A stretch of DNA of 64,000 nucleotides from Flavipsychrobacter sp. Lineage in GTDB: Bacteria > Bacteroidota > Bacteroidia > Chitinophagales > Chitinophagaceae. Below the pieces are notes generated by a model, which was not told where the DNA came from, did no database searches, and worked only from the letters and a program-made list of their open reading frames with translations. A program made the position numbers and the translations under genes. The DNA lies in assembly GCA_031292525.1 (NCBI GenBank), contig JARLGY010000047.1, forward strand, positions 1 through 64,000, read 5' to 3'. Below, one piece after another: positions 43,488 through 52,537 of this stretch (position 1 is its first letter; every line of letters starts with the position of its first letter).

Positions 43488-45542
43488 ATGCTACCACAAG
43501 AAATAATGCTGAAGGCCTACCGGCTCATGATGACGGGTAAAGCAATGGCTGAAATATACGATGCAAACAGGCCTATATGCAAGTATGTGCATAGCACAGC
43601 TCGCGGGCATGAAGCCATACAACTGGCTACGGGGCTGCAACTACAACCATGCGATTACGTAAGCCCATATTACAGGGACGAAAGCCTGATGTTGGGAATG
43701 GGGCACAGGCCATTTGAAATGATGCTGCAACTGCTTGCCAAGGGCGACGATCCCTTTACCGGCGGCCGTGCTTATTACAATCACCCCAACAGCCGCCGTG
43801 CAGACAGGCCACAGATAATACACCAGAGCAGTGCCACCGGTATGCAGGTGATACCTACAACAGGTGTGGCACAAGGCATACAATACAGAGAAGAACAAAG
43901 CTTATCAAATTATCCTACGCCGCCGGTGGTTATTTGCTCACTTGGTGATGGAAGTGTGACTGAAGGAGAGGTAAGTGAAGCATTTCAATTTGCGGTATTG
44001 CACCAGTTGCCCATTATATACCTGGTGCAGGATAACGAGTGGGGGATATCTGTGACAGGTGATGAAGCCCGTACTATGGATGCCTATGAATATGCAGCCG
44101 GCTTTAAGGGGCTGGACCGAGTGCGGGTAGATGGCAGTGATTTTGCGGCATCGTACCAGGTGATGGAAGATGTAATAAATATGGTGCGTAAAGAGCGCAG
44201 ACCAATACTTGTGCATGCCAAGGTGCCTTTGTTAGGACACCATACATCTGGAGTGCGGAAAGAATGGTACCGTACGGCTGAGGATCTGGCCAAACATGGT
44301 ATAAATGATCCTGGGCCGAAACTAAAAGCAGTACTGATACATACATATGATATAACTGAGACTGAACTGGATAAAATAGAAGCAGAAGAGGTAGCTTATG
44401 TAAGCGCTGAGTTTGATGCCGCGGTAGCATCGCCAGAGCCCGACCCGGCAACCGTTGCTGATTTTGTTTTTATGCCTACACCTGCTACACACGAAACCGG
44501 CACACGCGCACCGATAGGTAAGGATAAAGTGGTAATGGTGGACGCAGCGCTACATGCTGTGGAAGAAATACTGCAGGATCATCCCAATGCCTTATTTTAT
44601 GGACAAGATGTAGGTAAACGCCTTGGTGGAGTGTTTCGCGAAGCTGCAACGCTGGCAGATAAATTTGGAGATAACCGTGTATTTAATACTGCCATACAAG
44701 AAGCTTATATAATTGGCTCAACAGTAGGGATGAGTGCTGTAGGATTAAAGCCGATAGTGGAGGTGCAGTTTGCAGATTATATCTATCCGGGTCTTAATCA
44801 ATTGGTGACCGAGATCAGCAAATCATGCTACTTAAGTTGCGGGAAGTACCCTGTGTCTTGTATCATCAGGGTGCCTATAGGTGCTTATGGTGGTGGTGGT
44901 CCTTATCATAGCGGTAGTGTTGAAAGTACACTGGCTACGATAAAAGGAATAAAAATAGCTTACCCAAGTAATGCAGCAGATATAAAAGGATTAATGAAGG
45001 CCGCGATCATGGATCCTAATCCTATAGTGATGCTTGAACATAAAGGCCTGTACTGGAGTAAAGTGCCTGGCACCGACGAAGCCAAAATGGTAGAGCCAGA
45101 CCGCGACTATGTGCTGCCTTTTGGGAAAGGGGCAATAGCGCTGGAAGCCAGTAGCGATGCAGTGGATAATGGGGACTCTATATGCGTGATAACATATGGT
45201 ATGGGGGTGTATTGGGCCAAAAGCGCCGCTAAGCGTTTTAACGGAAAGGTAGAGGTTGTGGATTTGCGGACCATTTACCCGCTTGATGAAGAACTGATAT
45301 ACAATACGGTAAAAAAACATGGTAAATGCATAGTGCTTACTGAAGAGCAGTTGCGTAATTCTTTTTGTGAAGCCCTTGCGGGCCGTATAGCCCAGCATTG
45401 CTTCACATATCTGGATGCCCCGGTGCAGACCATAGGAGCTATGGATCTACCAGCAGTGCCTATGAACGTAGCACTGGAAGCTGCAATGCTGCCTAATGCA
45501 GATAAAGTGGCAGAGAAAATGAAGTGGCTGATAGAGTATTAG
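43488..45542 (+). CDS. Fused alpha/beta E1 of a branched-chain 2-oxoacid dehydrogenase
   Basis: A 684-residue thiamine diphosphate enzyme in which the E1 alpha and beta chains, separate in many bacteria, are joined. The alpha part (about residues 5-320) has the ThDP motif GDGSVTEGEVSEAF ending in QDN (residues 153-183). The beta part (about 345-684) begins with VDAALHAVEEI and has the FGQDVG-like FYGQDVGKRLGGVF, the FADYIYPG segment and a transketolase C-terminal domain. It likely decarboxylates branched-chain 2-oxoacids and passes acyl groups to an E2 encoded elsewhere. ATG at 43488 is chosen because a terminator and a promoter lie inside the longer frame from 43386. Confidence 0.88.
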   Translation: MLPQEIMLKAYRLMMTGKAMAEIYDANRPICKYVHSTARGHEAIQLATGLQLQPCDYVSPYYRDESLMLGMGHRPFEMMLQLLAKGDDPFTGGRAYYNHPNSRRADRPQIIHQSSATGMQVIPTTGVAQGIQYREEQSLSNYPTPPVVICSLGDGSVTEGEVSEAFQFAVLHQLPIIYLVQDNEWGISVTGDEARTMDAYEYAAGFKGLDRVRVDGSDFAASYQVMEDVINMVRKERRPILVHAKVPLLGHHTSGVRKEWYRTAEDLAKHGINDPGPKLKAVLIHTYDITETELDKIEAEEVAYVSAEFDAAVASPEPDPATVADFVFMPTPATHETGTRAPIGKDKVVMVDAALHAVEEILQDHPNALFYGQDVGKRLGGVFREAATLADKFGDNRVFNTAIQEAYIIGSTVGMSAVGLKPIVEVQFADYIYPGLNQLVTEISKSCYLSCGKYPVSCIIRVPIGAYGGGGPYHSGSVESTLATIKGIKIAYPSNAADIKGLMKAAIMDPNPIVMLEHKGLYWSKVPGTDEAKMVEPDRDYVLPFGKGAIALEASSDAVDNGDSICVITYGMGVYWAKSAAKRFNGKVEVVDLRTIYPLDEELIYNTVKKHGKCIVLTEEQLRNSFCEALAGRIAQHCFTYLDAPVQTIGAMDLPAVPMNVALEAAMLPNADKVAEKMKWLIEY

Positions 45543-45592
45543 AAATCATTTTTTGAGTTGAATTATGTGTAGGGATTGAAGATTTTCAGTCC

Positions 45593-47488
45593 CTACTTTA
45601 TTGATAATACTCCTGTTTCAGTTAATGTAATCTTCTTCCCATCTATCATCTCGCGTACTAAGGAAATGATTTGGTTTTTTATTGCGACATTAAAGTGGCT
45701 AACCAATTTTTGGATCGTAGTTGAGTCCCGTTGTTGCAACACTTTTAATATTTCAATTCTCAATTCGGCGTCTGTAAAATGGATAGTATTTGTTTTGCTT
45801 AAGCATATGTCACAATGGCCACAGTCCTTTGTAGGCTGTTCTCCAAAATAAGTTTTCAGCATTCTTTCCCGGCAGATATCCTTTTCGTTTATGAACCGTA
45901 TCATAGCATTGGTGCGCTCCAGGTGGCGGTTACGAAGCATAGCTATGCGTTTGTGATTGATCATGAGGTGACGGCTATCGACCCTATAGTGATGGAAGAA
46001 TAATTGGGGCCCCTCGCCAGGGGTATTGTATTCTAATATCTGCATTACATGCAGCTGTTGTATAGCTCTTTCCACATCATCTTTGTTCATTCGTAGCTGC
46101 CTGGCTACTGTATCTATATTTACTGTTGTAGGGAAACTATAGATAGTGCCGTACAACCGCAGTAAGGCCGTACTTACCAGGTGCAGCCATGGTTCTATTT
46201 TAACCAATTGATCGAGCACATGCCTGTCTGTAACAAACTGAATAGTTGCCGGACTGAACACAGCATCTGTTATTGTCCACAAACCCTCTTGTTCCATCAG
46301 GCGCAGCGCGTTTGATGCCCTTGTTGCTTGTAATTTAAATTTCTTGCAAAAATCAGCGAGGTTGAATGAGAAATACCTGTCTGGTTCACCACTTATGGGC
46401 ACTTGCAAATATTCAACAACAGCCTGGTACACTTTGCGGAGATAAGCATCTGGGGGGAAAAACAGATCGGTACTTTCCTCCAGTCGTTCCATGTCTCTGC
46501 TGTTATAAAGCATTAAAGCTGCTGCCGGTTGCCCATCCCTGCCAGCACGACCAGCCTCCTGGTAGTATGCTTCGGGATGTTCAGGTGTATCATAATGTAT
46601 TACGGTACGCACATCCTTTTTGTCTATACCCATACCGAATGCAGTGGTTGCCACCATTATCTGGCCGGGTAACTCCATCCATTTTCTTTGCCCTTCTTCC
46701 CGGGCTGCTTTCTTCATCCCAGCATGGTAGGAGATAGCATTATGGCCTGTCTGGTTCAGGTACTTGGCAAGGGTTTCTGTTTGCCTGCGGCTGCGGCAAT
46801 AAACTATGCTTGTAGCATTGGGCGGTAAGGCACTCAGCACTTTCGCATTCTTGTTTTCTGTGTATTGTACCTTGTAGAAAATATTTGGCCGGGCTATGCT
46901 TTGCCTGTGTATGGCAGGCTTGGCTAGTTGCAGGTGAGTAATAATATCCTGTTCTACCTCTGGCGTAGCAGATGCAGTAAGCGCAATGAAAGGTACTTTG
47001 TAAAACATTGTCCTTAAGGATGCGATCTTTAGGTAGTCGGGCCTGAAATCGTACCCCCATTGTGATACGCAATGAGCCTCATCTACAGCTATAAGATTTA
47101 TGTTGAATTCAGGCAGGTATTCGCTGAACAGGTTAGTTTGTAACCTTTCGGGCGACACATAGAGCAACTTGTATGCACCACGCACTGCGTTGCTGAGAAT
47201 ATCTTTTACTTCATGATATTGTAGTCCGGCATGTAGGCATTCTGCCATTATATCTACATCGTGCAGACGTGCCACCTGATCTTGCATTAAAGATATTAGG
47301 GGCGATATAACCAGGCAAAAGCCATCCATACATAGAGCAGGCACCTGGTAGCAGAGCGATTTACCTGCCCCGGTGGGCATTAGCGCAAGCGTATCCTGTC
47401 CGTTAAGTATGCTGGTGACAGCATCCCTTTGCAAGGGGCGGAAATGATCGTAGCCCCAATATTTTTTTAATAGCTGTTCTGGCGACAA
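45593..47488 (-). CDS. recQ: RecQ-type ATP-dependent DNA helicase
   Basis: A 631-residue superfamily 2 helicase that unwinds DNA in the 3' to 5' direction during recombination and fork repair. Motif 0/I is seen as FRPLQRDAVTSIL and PTGAGKSLCYQVPAL, motif II as DEAHCVSQWG, motif III as LTASATP, and motif VI as QEAGRAGRDGQP. After the RQC winged-helix part, four cysteines of a zinc site are spread over CRERML and CGHCDIC. An HRDC domain is not obvious. The start is a TTG at 47488, next to the stop of the upstream gene (47489); no other start lies before the Walker A motif. Translation is therefore probably coupled to the upstream gene. Confidence 0.92.
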   Translation of the reverse strand: MSPEQLLKKYWGYDHFRPLQRDAVTSILNGQDTLALMPTGAGKSLCYQVPALCMDGFCLVISPLISLMQDQVARLHDVDIMAECLHAGLQYHEVKDILSNAVRGAYKLLYVSPERLQTNLFSEYLPEFNINLIAVDEAHCVSQWGYDFRPDYLKIASLRTMFYKVPFIALTASATPEVEQDIITHLQLAKPAIHRQSIARPNIFYKVQYTENKNAKVLSALPPNATSIVYCRSRRQTETLAKYLNQTGHNAISYHAGMKKAAREEGQRKWMELPGQIMVATTAFGMGIDKKDVRTVIHYDTPEHPEAYYQEAGRAGRDGQPAAALMLYNSRDMERLEESTDLFFPPDAYLRKVYQAVVEYLQVPISGEPDRYFSFNLADFCKKFKLQATRASNALRLMEQEGLWTITDAVFSPATIQFVTDRHVLDQLVKIEPWLHLVSTALLRLYGTIYSFPTTVNIDTVARQLRMNKDDVERAIQQLHVMQILEYNTPGEGPQLFFHHYRVDSRHLMINHKRIAMLRNRHLERTNAMIRFINEKDICRERMLKTYFGEQPTKDCGHCDICLSKTNTIHFTDAELRIEILKVLQQRDSTTIQKLVSHFNVAIKNQIISLVREMIDGKKITLTETGVLSIK

Positions 47489-47989
47489 TTATTGTTTGGT
47501 TTCCTGATAGTTGTAAAGATCGTCAACAAACACGGGCTTCAGCGCTGTGTTCCAGAGTTGTCTTTTCATCTCCGTTTTAGTTTCCAGGTCGGTTATCGAG
47601 AGTGTAGGTATGAATATGCAACCAGCAAAGTGGTTGGGCTCATTAATGCGCAACAGCACAGTCATGCCCAGCATGTCTGGCATTATGCCCAGCATAAGGA
47701 CTGCCCTGGGTGAGTATGTGTCCCTTAACTTATGCCATGCTATTTTCTGTCCGTCGATAAGAGTTATTAAATTGTAATCTTCGGTGCCAAGTTTACATGC
47801 CTGTAGCATTTTGGTAAGTTGTCTCAACTCGTTACTATCCTGGTTGAGTTGGGCAGATACTACCAGCAATGGGCGCTGTTGCGCAGGCTCATTATAATCG
47901 TCCCAGAATATATTGGCAGATGCGGGGATAACAGGCGTATTGATTATGTCGGGTATGGCGTCCATTTGAAGTATATTAGCAATGCTCAT
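47489..47989 (-). CDS. Uncharacterised protein translated with RecQ, possibly HolD/psi-like
   Basis: A 166-residue protein whose stop codon touches the TTG start of recQ. I do not recognise an annotated family. By eye the order of elements resembles the psi subunit (HolD) of DNA polymerase III, which has a uracil-glycosylase-like fold: a hydrophobic strand (RPLLVVSAQLN), helices with LRQLTKMLQAC, a strand YNLITL, and near the end IPTLSITDLETKTEMKRQLW, comparable with the psi end P-x-L-x-D-L-x(7-9)-R-x-x-LW. Psi is otherwise known from gammaproteobacteria, so this is a hypothesis only. Coupling with RecQ suggests a DNA replication or repair role. Confidence 0.55.
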   Translation of the reverse strand: MSIANILQMDAIPDIINTPVIPASANIFWDDYNEPAQQRPLLVVSAQLNQDSNELRQLTKMLQACKLGTEDYNLITLIDGQKIAWHKLRDTYSPRAVLMLGIMPDMLGMTVLLRINEPNHFAGCIFIPTLSITDLETKTEMKRQLWNTALKPVFVDDLYNYQETKQ

Positions 47990-48063
47990 TTGAAAGGGCT
48001 AACCGGAAAATTTTTGTTTCTTTGTGCGAATTTAATCTATTCGTACCCAAATTAATTCCAATT

Positions 48064-49134
48064 ATGCGCAGTATAGCTTTAGACATCCCGGTTACGAAAA
48101 CGGAACACAGCCGAATAGGCGAGGTTGACATGGATCATTTACAGTTTGGTAAAATGTACTCAGACCACATGCTGGTTGCACATTACGAGGACGGTGAGTG
48201 GAAAAGCGCGGAGATAGTACCGTTCGCTAATCTGAGTCTTAGCCCCGCCACTACCTTTTTTCATTATGGCCAGGCCATATTTGAAGGAGTAAAGGCATAT
48301 AAAGATCCCGAAGGTAATCCCATTATTTTTCGCCCGCAAGACAACTGGAAGCGAATGAACAGATCGGCCGCCCGCATGGCTATGCCAGATGTGCCTGAAG
48401 AGTTGTTTGTGGATGGTATGCGCAAACTTATAGATATAGACAGAGATTGGGTGCCTTCTGCAGACGGAACATCTTTATACATTCGCCCGTTTATGATAGC
48501 TGTAGATGAATTTATAGGCGTTCGCCCGGCTGAAAAATTCATGTTCATCATTATGACCAGCCCCGCAGGACCTTACTACAGCAAACCAGTATCTATATAT
48601 GTACAGGATGAGTTTGTTAGAGCATTCCCGGGTGGTATAGGCTTTACCAAAGCAGCAGGTAACTATGGTATGAGCATGTATCCTACTCAGCAAATAAAAG
48701 CTATGGGATATGACCAGATATTGTGGACCGATGGTTATGAGCATAAATATGTGCAGGAGATAGGTACTATGAATGTATTTTTTGTGATAGGCGATACCGC
48801 AATTACTCCTGATCTTGCAAAGGATACCATACTTGAAGGGGTGACACGTGACAGCGTTATAACACTGCTGCGTGAAAAGGGGATGAAAGTAGAGGAGCGC
48901 CCTATAAGCATTGATGAAATTGCAACTGCTTATAAAGCAGGTACTTTTAAAGAAGCATTTGGTACGGGTACAGCGGCGTCAATTGCCCCTATTTCCGAAC
49001 TTACATTTCATGAAAACCATATGAAACTTGCAGACCCTGAAACTTGGGAAGTAAGTAACTGGCTTAAAAAAGAGCTAGCCGACATACGCTACGGTCGTAA
49101 AGCTGATACGCACGGTTGGATATGTAAAGTATAA
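48064..49134 (+). CDS. ilvE: Branched-chain amino acid aminotransferase
   Basis: A 356-residue PLP fold-IV aminotransferase of the type II (eukaryote-like) group, transferring amino groups between glutamate and leucine, isoleucine or valine. The start at 48064 (MRSIALDIPV) is preferred to a longer frame from 48022. Visible motifs: FHYGQAIFEGVKAYK, the RPFMIAVDEFIGV segment, the PLP lysine in GIGFTKAAGNYGMS, and EIGTMNVFFV. With the fused E1 it can feed branched-chain amino acid breakdown or synthesis, though the genes are not in one operon. A strong terminator follows. Confidence 0.93.
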   Translation: MRSIALDIPVTKTEHSRIGEVDMDHLQFGKMYSDHMLVAHYEDGEWKSAEIVPFANLSLSPATTFFHYGQAIFEGVKAYKDPEGNPIIFRPQDNWKRMNRSAARMAMPDVPEELFVDGMRKLIDIDRDWVPSADGTSLYIRPFMIAVDEFIGVRPAEKFMFIIMTSPAGPYYSKPVSIYVQDEFVRAFPGGIGFTKAAGNYGMSMYPTQQIKAMGYDQILWTDGYEHKYVQEIGTMNVFFVIGDTAITPDLAKDTILEGVTRDSVITLLREKGMKVEERPISIDEIATAYKAGTFKEAFGTGTAASIAPISELTFHENHMKLADPETWEVSNWLKKELADIRYGRKADTHGWICKV

Positions 49135-49155
49135 AAAATCATTTTGATCTATTTG

Positions 49156-49186
49156 AGCCTGTTGTATTACGCAACAGGCTTTTTTA
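49156..49186 (+). terminator. Intrinsic terminator after ilvE
   Basis: AGCCTGTTG (49156-49164) and CAACAGGCT (49172-49180) form a perfect 9-bp stem with a 7-base loop, followed by six T. Confidence 0.92.
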
Positions 49187-49238
49187 TGCAACTTTTAAAA
49201 TATTTTAGCATTTAAGAACAATGCATTGTATTCTTATG

Positions 49239-49246
49239 TATCTTTG
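49239..49246 (+). promoter_or_regulatory. -7 promoter element of the PadR gene
   Basis: TATCTTTG is a full TAnnTTTG match 21 bases before the PadR ATG at 49268. No -33 TTTG is present at the standard spacing. Confidence 0.4.
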
Positions 49247-49267
49247 TCTTAGGTACAAACAAACGAT

Positions 49268-49609
49268 ATGGTATTCTCTTCGGAATTAATAAAAGGAACG
49301 CTCAAAACAATAGTTTTAAAACTACTGACCGACAATGATAAAATGTACGGCTATGAGATAACACAGAGGGTAAAAGAACTTACTACAGATAAAATACAAA
49401 TAACTGAAGGTGCACTATATCCTACACTGCATGCACTTGAAAACGAAGGGTTGCTAACCACCGAGACAGAATATATAGGTAAGAGGGTACGGAAGTATTA
49501 TAGTCTTAGCCCGGCTGGTAAAACACGCACACAGGAACGTGTTAGTGAATTTGCTGATTTTATGGAAACCATGCAGTTTTTGTTAGACATAAAAACGAAA
49601 CTAGCCTAA
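49268..49609 (+). CDS. PadR family transcriptional regulator
   Basis: A 113-residue winged-helix repressor. Visible features are LKLLTDNDKMYGYEITQRV, the recognition segment ITEGALYPTLHALENEG, and the wing LTTETEYIGKRVRKYYSLS, ending with a helix for dimerisation. PadR proteins repress genes for efflux or envelope stress, usually their own operon. The stop codon overlaps the start of the next gene by one base (TAATG), so the membrane protein downstream is its likely regulated partner. Confidence 0.92.
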   Translation: MVFSSELIKGTLKTIVLKLLTDNDKMYGYEITQRVKELTTDKIQITEGALYPTLHALENEGLLTTETEYIGKRVRKYYSLSPAGKTRTQERVSEFADFMETMQFLLDIKTKLA

Positions 49610-50739
49610 TGTATTGCATCACCGAACAACAGATTGAATACATCCTCAACGATATTAGACGTAATGGAGTTGAAATGGAGGACCTGCAGTTGAACCTCCT
49701 GGATCATGTCTGTTGTATAGTGGAGCAGGAGCTCGAAGAAGATGATGACTTTGAGCGCTTTTATCACGAGGTCATAAAACAGTTCTATAAAAAAGAACTG
49801 CACGAGATAGAAGAAGAAACCATCAATTTACTCACATTCAAAAACTATTACACAATGAAAAAATTAATGATCATTAGCGGTATAGTATCTGCGACGGCGT
49901 TTGTAATTGGGTCTTTTTTTAAGATCATGGCATGGCAGGGAACTATATTATTTCTTATGGTTGCCATGGGAATATTTAGTTTCATATTTCTTCCATTATT
50001 GGTTGTGCTGAAAGTAAAAGAAACAGATTCTGCACGCAATAAAATAGTACTGGTGATAGCTGCTACTGTAGGTGTTTTATACAGCATGGGTACCTTATTT
50101 GTGGCAATGCAATGGCATGGAGGTACAGCTTTGTTGTTTGCTACAGTAGGCACATCAGCCTTTTTGCTGATACCCACTTACTTTTTTACTGGTATTCGCA
50201 ATGCTGAAACAAAAGTAAATACCATTGTTACCACAGTATTGATGGTAGGGGCAACGGGTTTAATGTTTACACTAGTACGTGTGCATCAGCCACTGCCTAT
50301 GCAAACCTATACTTATCTTAAAAACGAGCAGTTGCTCCGGAAAATGCAACGCGACACTGGCGCACAGTCTGCTACTGCTAACAAAGTGGCTGTAGAGATA
50401 AATACCTGCTGTGAACAGATCAAACATATTATTTTAAGTAAAGACCTGGCTGAGGTTGTTCCTGTTGATTTTGAACAAAAGGATATTATTATTCACGAAC
50501 GTAGTGTAAACTTCCCGGAAACAAGTGAAGCCTATAGACTATTGGCGCAACTGAAGAATGCAATTGATACTTATAATGTTCAAATTGGCACAGATGATAA
50601 AATATCCGTCAGCCATACTATACTGGATATACCACATGAAGACCTGCGCAAATGCACAAATTTCTTTGTATTAAATAGTCTTACACAAATACAGCTCAGC
50701 TTGGTTAGTAATGAACCGCATCCCGTTGTAATGAAATAA
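49609..50739 (+). CDS. Membrane protein co-encoded with PadR
   Basis: A 376-residue protein with a soluble N-terminal region (about residues 1-82; helices with EDLQLNLLDHVCCIVEQELEE), four hydrophobic helices (about 85-105, 112-132, 145-165 and 170-190, then a fifth at about 200-220), and a C-terminal polar domain of about 150 residues. PadR/membrane-protein pairs of this shape occur in Bacteroidota, but the function is not known. Translation is coupled with PadR by a one-base overlap. A terminator follows at 50796. Confidence 0.7.
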   Translation: MYCITEQQIEYILNDIRRNGVEMEDLQLNLLDHVCCIVEQELEEDDDFERFYHEVIKQFYKKELHEIEEETINLLTFKNYYTMKKLMIISGIVSATAFVIGSFFKIMAWQGTILFLMVAMGIFSFIFLPLLVVLKVKETDSARNKIVLVIAATVGVLYSMGTLFVAMQWHGGTALLFATVGTSAFLLIPTYFFTGIRNAETKVNTIVTTVLMVGATGLMFTLVRVHQPLPMQTYTYLKNEQLLRKMQRDTGAQSATANKVAVEINTCCEQIKHIILSKDLAEVVPVDFEQKDIIIHERSVNFPETSEAYRLLAQLKNAIDTYNVQIGTDDKISVSHTILDIPHEDLRKCTNFFVLNSLTQIQLSLVSNEPHPVVMK

Positions 50740-50795
50740 GGTATTAACCTTTAAGGGGGTAGCTTGAGGATTAGTTAATGATAAATGACGACTGG

Positions 50796-50820
50796 TAAAC
50801 CGGGATGAAGACCCGGTTTA
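50796..50820 (+). terminator. Intrinsic terminator
   Basis: TAAACCGGG (50796-50804) and CCCGGTTTA (50812-50820) form a perfect 9-bp stem with a 7-base loop, followed by a short T-rich run. Confidence 0.75.
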
Positions 50821-50971
50821 CTATTTTAAACGTCTGGTTATGCATCCTTGATCTGTTAACTCACGGTTAACCAGATATAAAACCGCTGTTAAAGAATGGT
50901 CGAAACTTTTCTGTGGTTTAACAAAGCATCATTTTTACATAACAATAGCATTAATAATAAAGCTGCTTGTT

Positions 50972-51088
50972 ATGGTAAAAAACGCGCTACTCTTCAGAAT
51001 TTTGTTTCCACTTTTCCTGGCTACTGCAGGCATACCATTGTATGCAATGGCTGCCCTTAAGATCATAGATTTCTTAAAGAGTCTGTAA
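50972..51088 (+). CDS. Possible 38-residue hydrophobic small protein
   Basis: A short ORF, MVKNALLFRILFPLFLATAG and continuing to IIDFLKSL, in a stretch with no other gene. It has a basic start, one hydrophobic helix and an amphipathic end with a KSL tail. It could be a small membrane protein or peptide. No clear promoter or Shine-Dalgarno sequence is seen, and it ends 10 bases from the convergent DinD-like gene. It is called because its composition is strongly membrane-like and its frame is clean; it is too short to be sure. Confidence 0.4.
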   Translation: MVKNALLFRILFPLFLATAGIPLYAMAALKIIDFLKSL

Positions 51089-51098
51089 TTTCTGGTTA

Positions 51099-51434
51099 CT
51101 AAGCCGATTTTTTGTGTAGTAAGTACAACCGGGCTTTAGCTACATTGGGGTTATGTACATCCCCATTCATGAGCAACATGTAACTGGCCAGGTCGCTCAG
51201 CATCCAATCTGTAAGTAGGGATTCACCTTCATACAAATACACCTTTTTAAAGTGCAGGTCTATAGGTATATCCATCATGAAGCACAATTCAAATGTCTTT
51301 TCCAGAGCATCCTTCATGTGTTCGTTCTCGTACCCAAATTCGCTAATCAGTTCACTAGCCAAGTGTCTTAGTGGGATGCGGCTGTAATGCAGCTCCTCAA
51401 TGATATTATCCAGATGATCATATATACTAAGCAT
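51099..51434 (-). CDS. DinD-like small protein downstream of the J-protein
   Basis: A 111-residue protein. In E. coli-type CbpA operons this place is taken by CbpM, but this sequence does not look like the MerR-like CbpM. By eye it resembles the central part of DNA-damage-inducible protein [21 protein letters not shown] lines up with the VIEKAKEAC-x-(N/S)-G-Y-x-VEDHF region, and [17 protein letters not shown] lines up with the D-Y-x-LSRYACYLIxxNGDP motif, followed by VAKARLYL against IALGQTYF. If right, it is a stand-alone DinD-type domain. Its start overlaps the J-protein gene by 8 bases, so the two are co-expressed. Confidence 0.5.
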   Translation of the reverse strand: MLSIYDHLDNIIEELHYSRIPLRHLASELISEFGYENEHMKDALEKTFELCFMMDIPIDLHFKKVYLYEGESLLTDWMLSDLASYMLLMNGDVHNPNVAKARLYLLHKKSA

Positions 51435-52335
51435 GATGATGTTTTTTATCAGCTAATTGCTTAAATAAGTCTTTTTCTTCGTCTGTAAGGTTTTTAGGAA
51501 CAATAATCATCACCCGCACGTAGGCATCGCCACGTTGGGTGGGGTCAGCATACAACGGCATTCCCATCCCTTTTAATCGGAAGCTTTTACCACTGTCTGT
51601 ACCGGCAGGTATATTAATGTTAAGTGTTTTATCTATTGTGTGGGCAGATAACTTGCCGCCAAGAGTTGCAGTATATATATCCAGCAGTTCATCAAAATAC
51701 AGATCGTTCTCCTTACGTTCAAAACGATGATGTTTCAGTACGTGTACAGTTATAAGCAGGTTGCCGTTGGGCCCGCCATTGCTGCCAGGGTTACCTTTGC
51801 CCGCCAGTCGCAATACAAGTCCATCGGTTATACCAGGCTTTATTTTTAGGTTTAGTTTCTGCCCGTTTACTGTAAACTGGCGGCTGGTACCGTTAAATGC
51901 TTCTTCCAGGCTTATTTCTACTTCGGCCTGCAGGTCTTCCCCCTTCATCTGGTAGCTCCGTTGCCGGGCGTTGCCAAACCCAGATGCATCGTGACCAAAT
52001 ATAGATTCAAAGAAATCGGAAAAGCGACCATCATCGCCACCGCCATAATAGTCGTTTCCCTGGCTTTGCTGCCTACGGTACTGGCCTGCATTTGGGTTGC
52101 CTTGCTGCTGGTATTGCCAGTTTTCGCCCAGGTCATCGTATTTCTTGCGTTTTTCCGGGTCGCCCAGTACATCATTTGCTTCATTTACTTCTTTAAACTT
52201 TTCTTCCATTTTGGCATCGCCCTGGTTCTTGTCGGGGTGATACTTTAAGGCTAGTTTACGGAAGGCCTTCTTTATTTCATCGGCCGTAGCGGTTTTAGCT
52301 ACTCCCAGTATTTTATAGTAATCCTTGTATTCCAT
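51427..52335 (-). CDS. CbpA-like DnaJ co-chaperone
   Basis: A 302-residue type II J-protein. The J-domain (residues 3-68) has the HPD motif in [13 protein letters not shown], which stimulates DnaK ATPase. A glycine/glutamine-rich linker (about 75-125) is followed by two DnaJ C-terminal beta domains (about 130-290; [19 protein letters not shown] at the start). There is no CxxCxGxG zinc domain, so it is CbpA-like rather than DnaJ itself. The next gene overlaps it and replaces the usual CbpM position. No dnaK is nearby. Confidence 0.92.
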   Translation of the reverse strand: MEYKDYYKILGVAKTATADEIKKAFRKLALKYHPDKNQGDAKMEEKFKEVNEANDVLGDPEKRKKYDDLGENWQYQQQGNPNAGQYRRQQSQGNDYYGGGDDGRFSDFFESIFGHDASGFGNARQRSYQMKGEDLQAEVEISLEEAFNGTSRQFTVNGQKLNLKIKPGITDGLVLRLAGKGNPGSNGGPNGNLLITVHVLKHHRFERKENDLYFDELLDIYTATLGGKLSAHTIDKTLNINIPAGTDSGKSFRLKGMGMPLYADPTQRGDAYVRVMIIVPKNLTDEEKDLFKQLADKKHHHA

Positions 52336-52491
52336 AATTGTGTGCTTTCTATAATTCGTCTTTTCCCTTCTCCTCTTTCCTGTATAAAATTACCGTTTTT
52401 CGAGAGGGCAAACTCTGACTTTTATAAAAAAATAACAATGATAAATATCATACCCGGAAGTGCATTAATGAGTGAATAGGCTGGGGAATGT

Positions 52492-52499
52492 TATCTTTG
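52492..52499 (+). promoter_or_regulatory. -7 promoter element of the lipoprotein genes
   Basis: TATCTTTG is a full TAnnTTTG match 38 bases before the lipoprotein ATG at 52538. The -33 position does not match well. Confidence 0.4.
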
Positions 52500-52537
52500 C
52501 TCCTCGGATAGCCGAAATATAAATTAGATAAATACTG

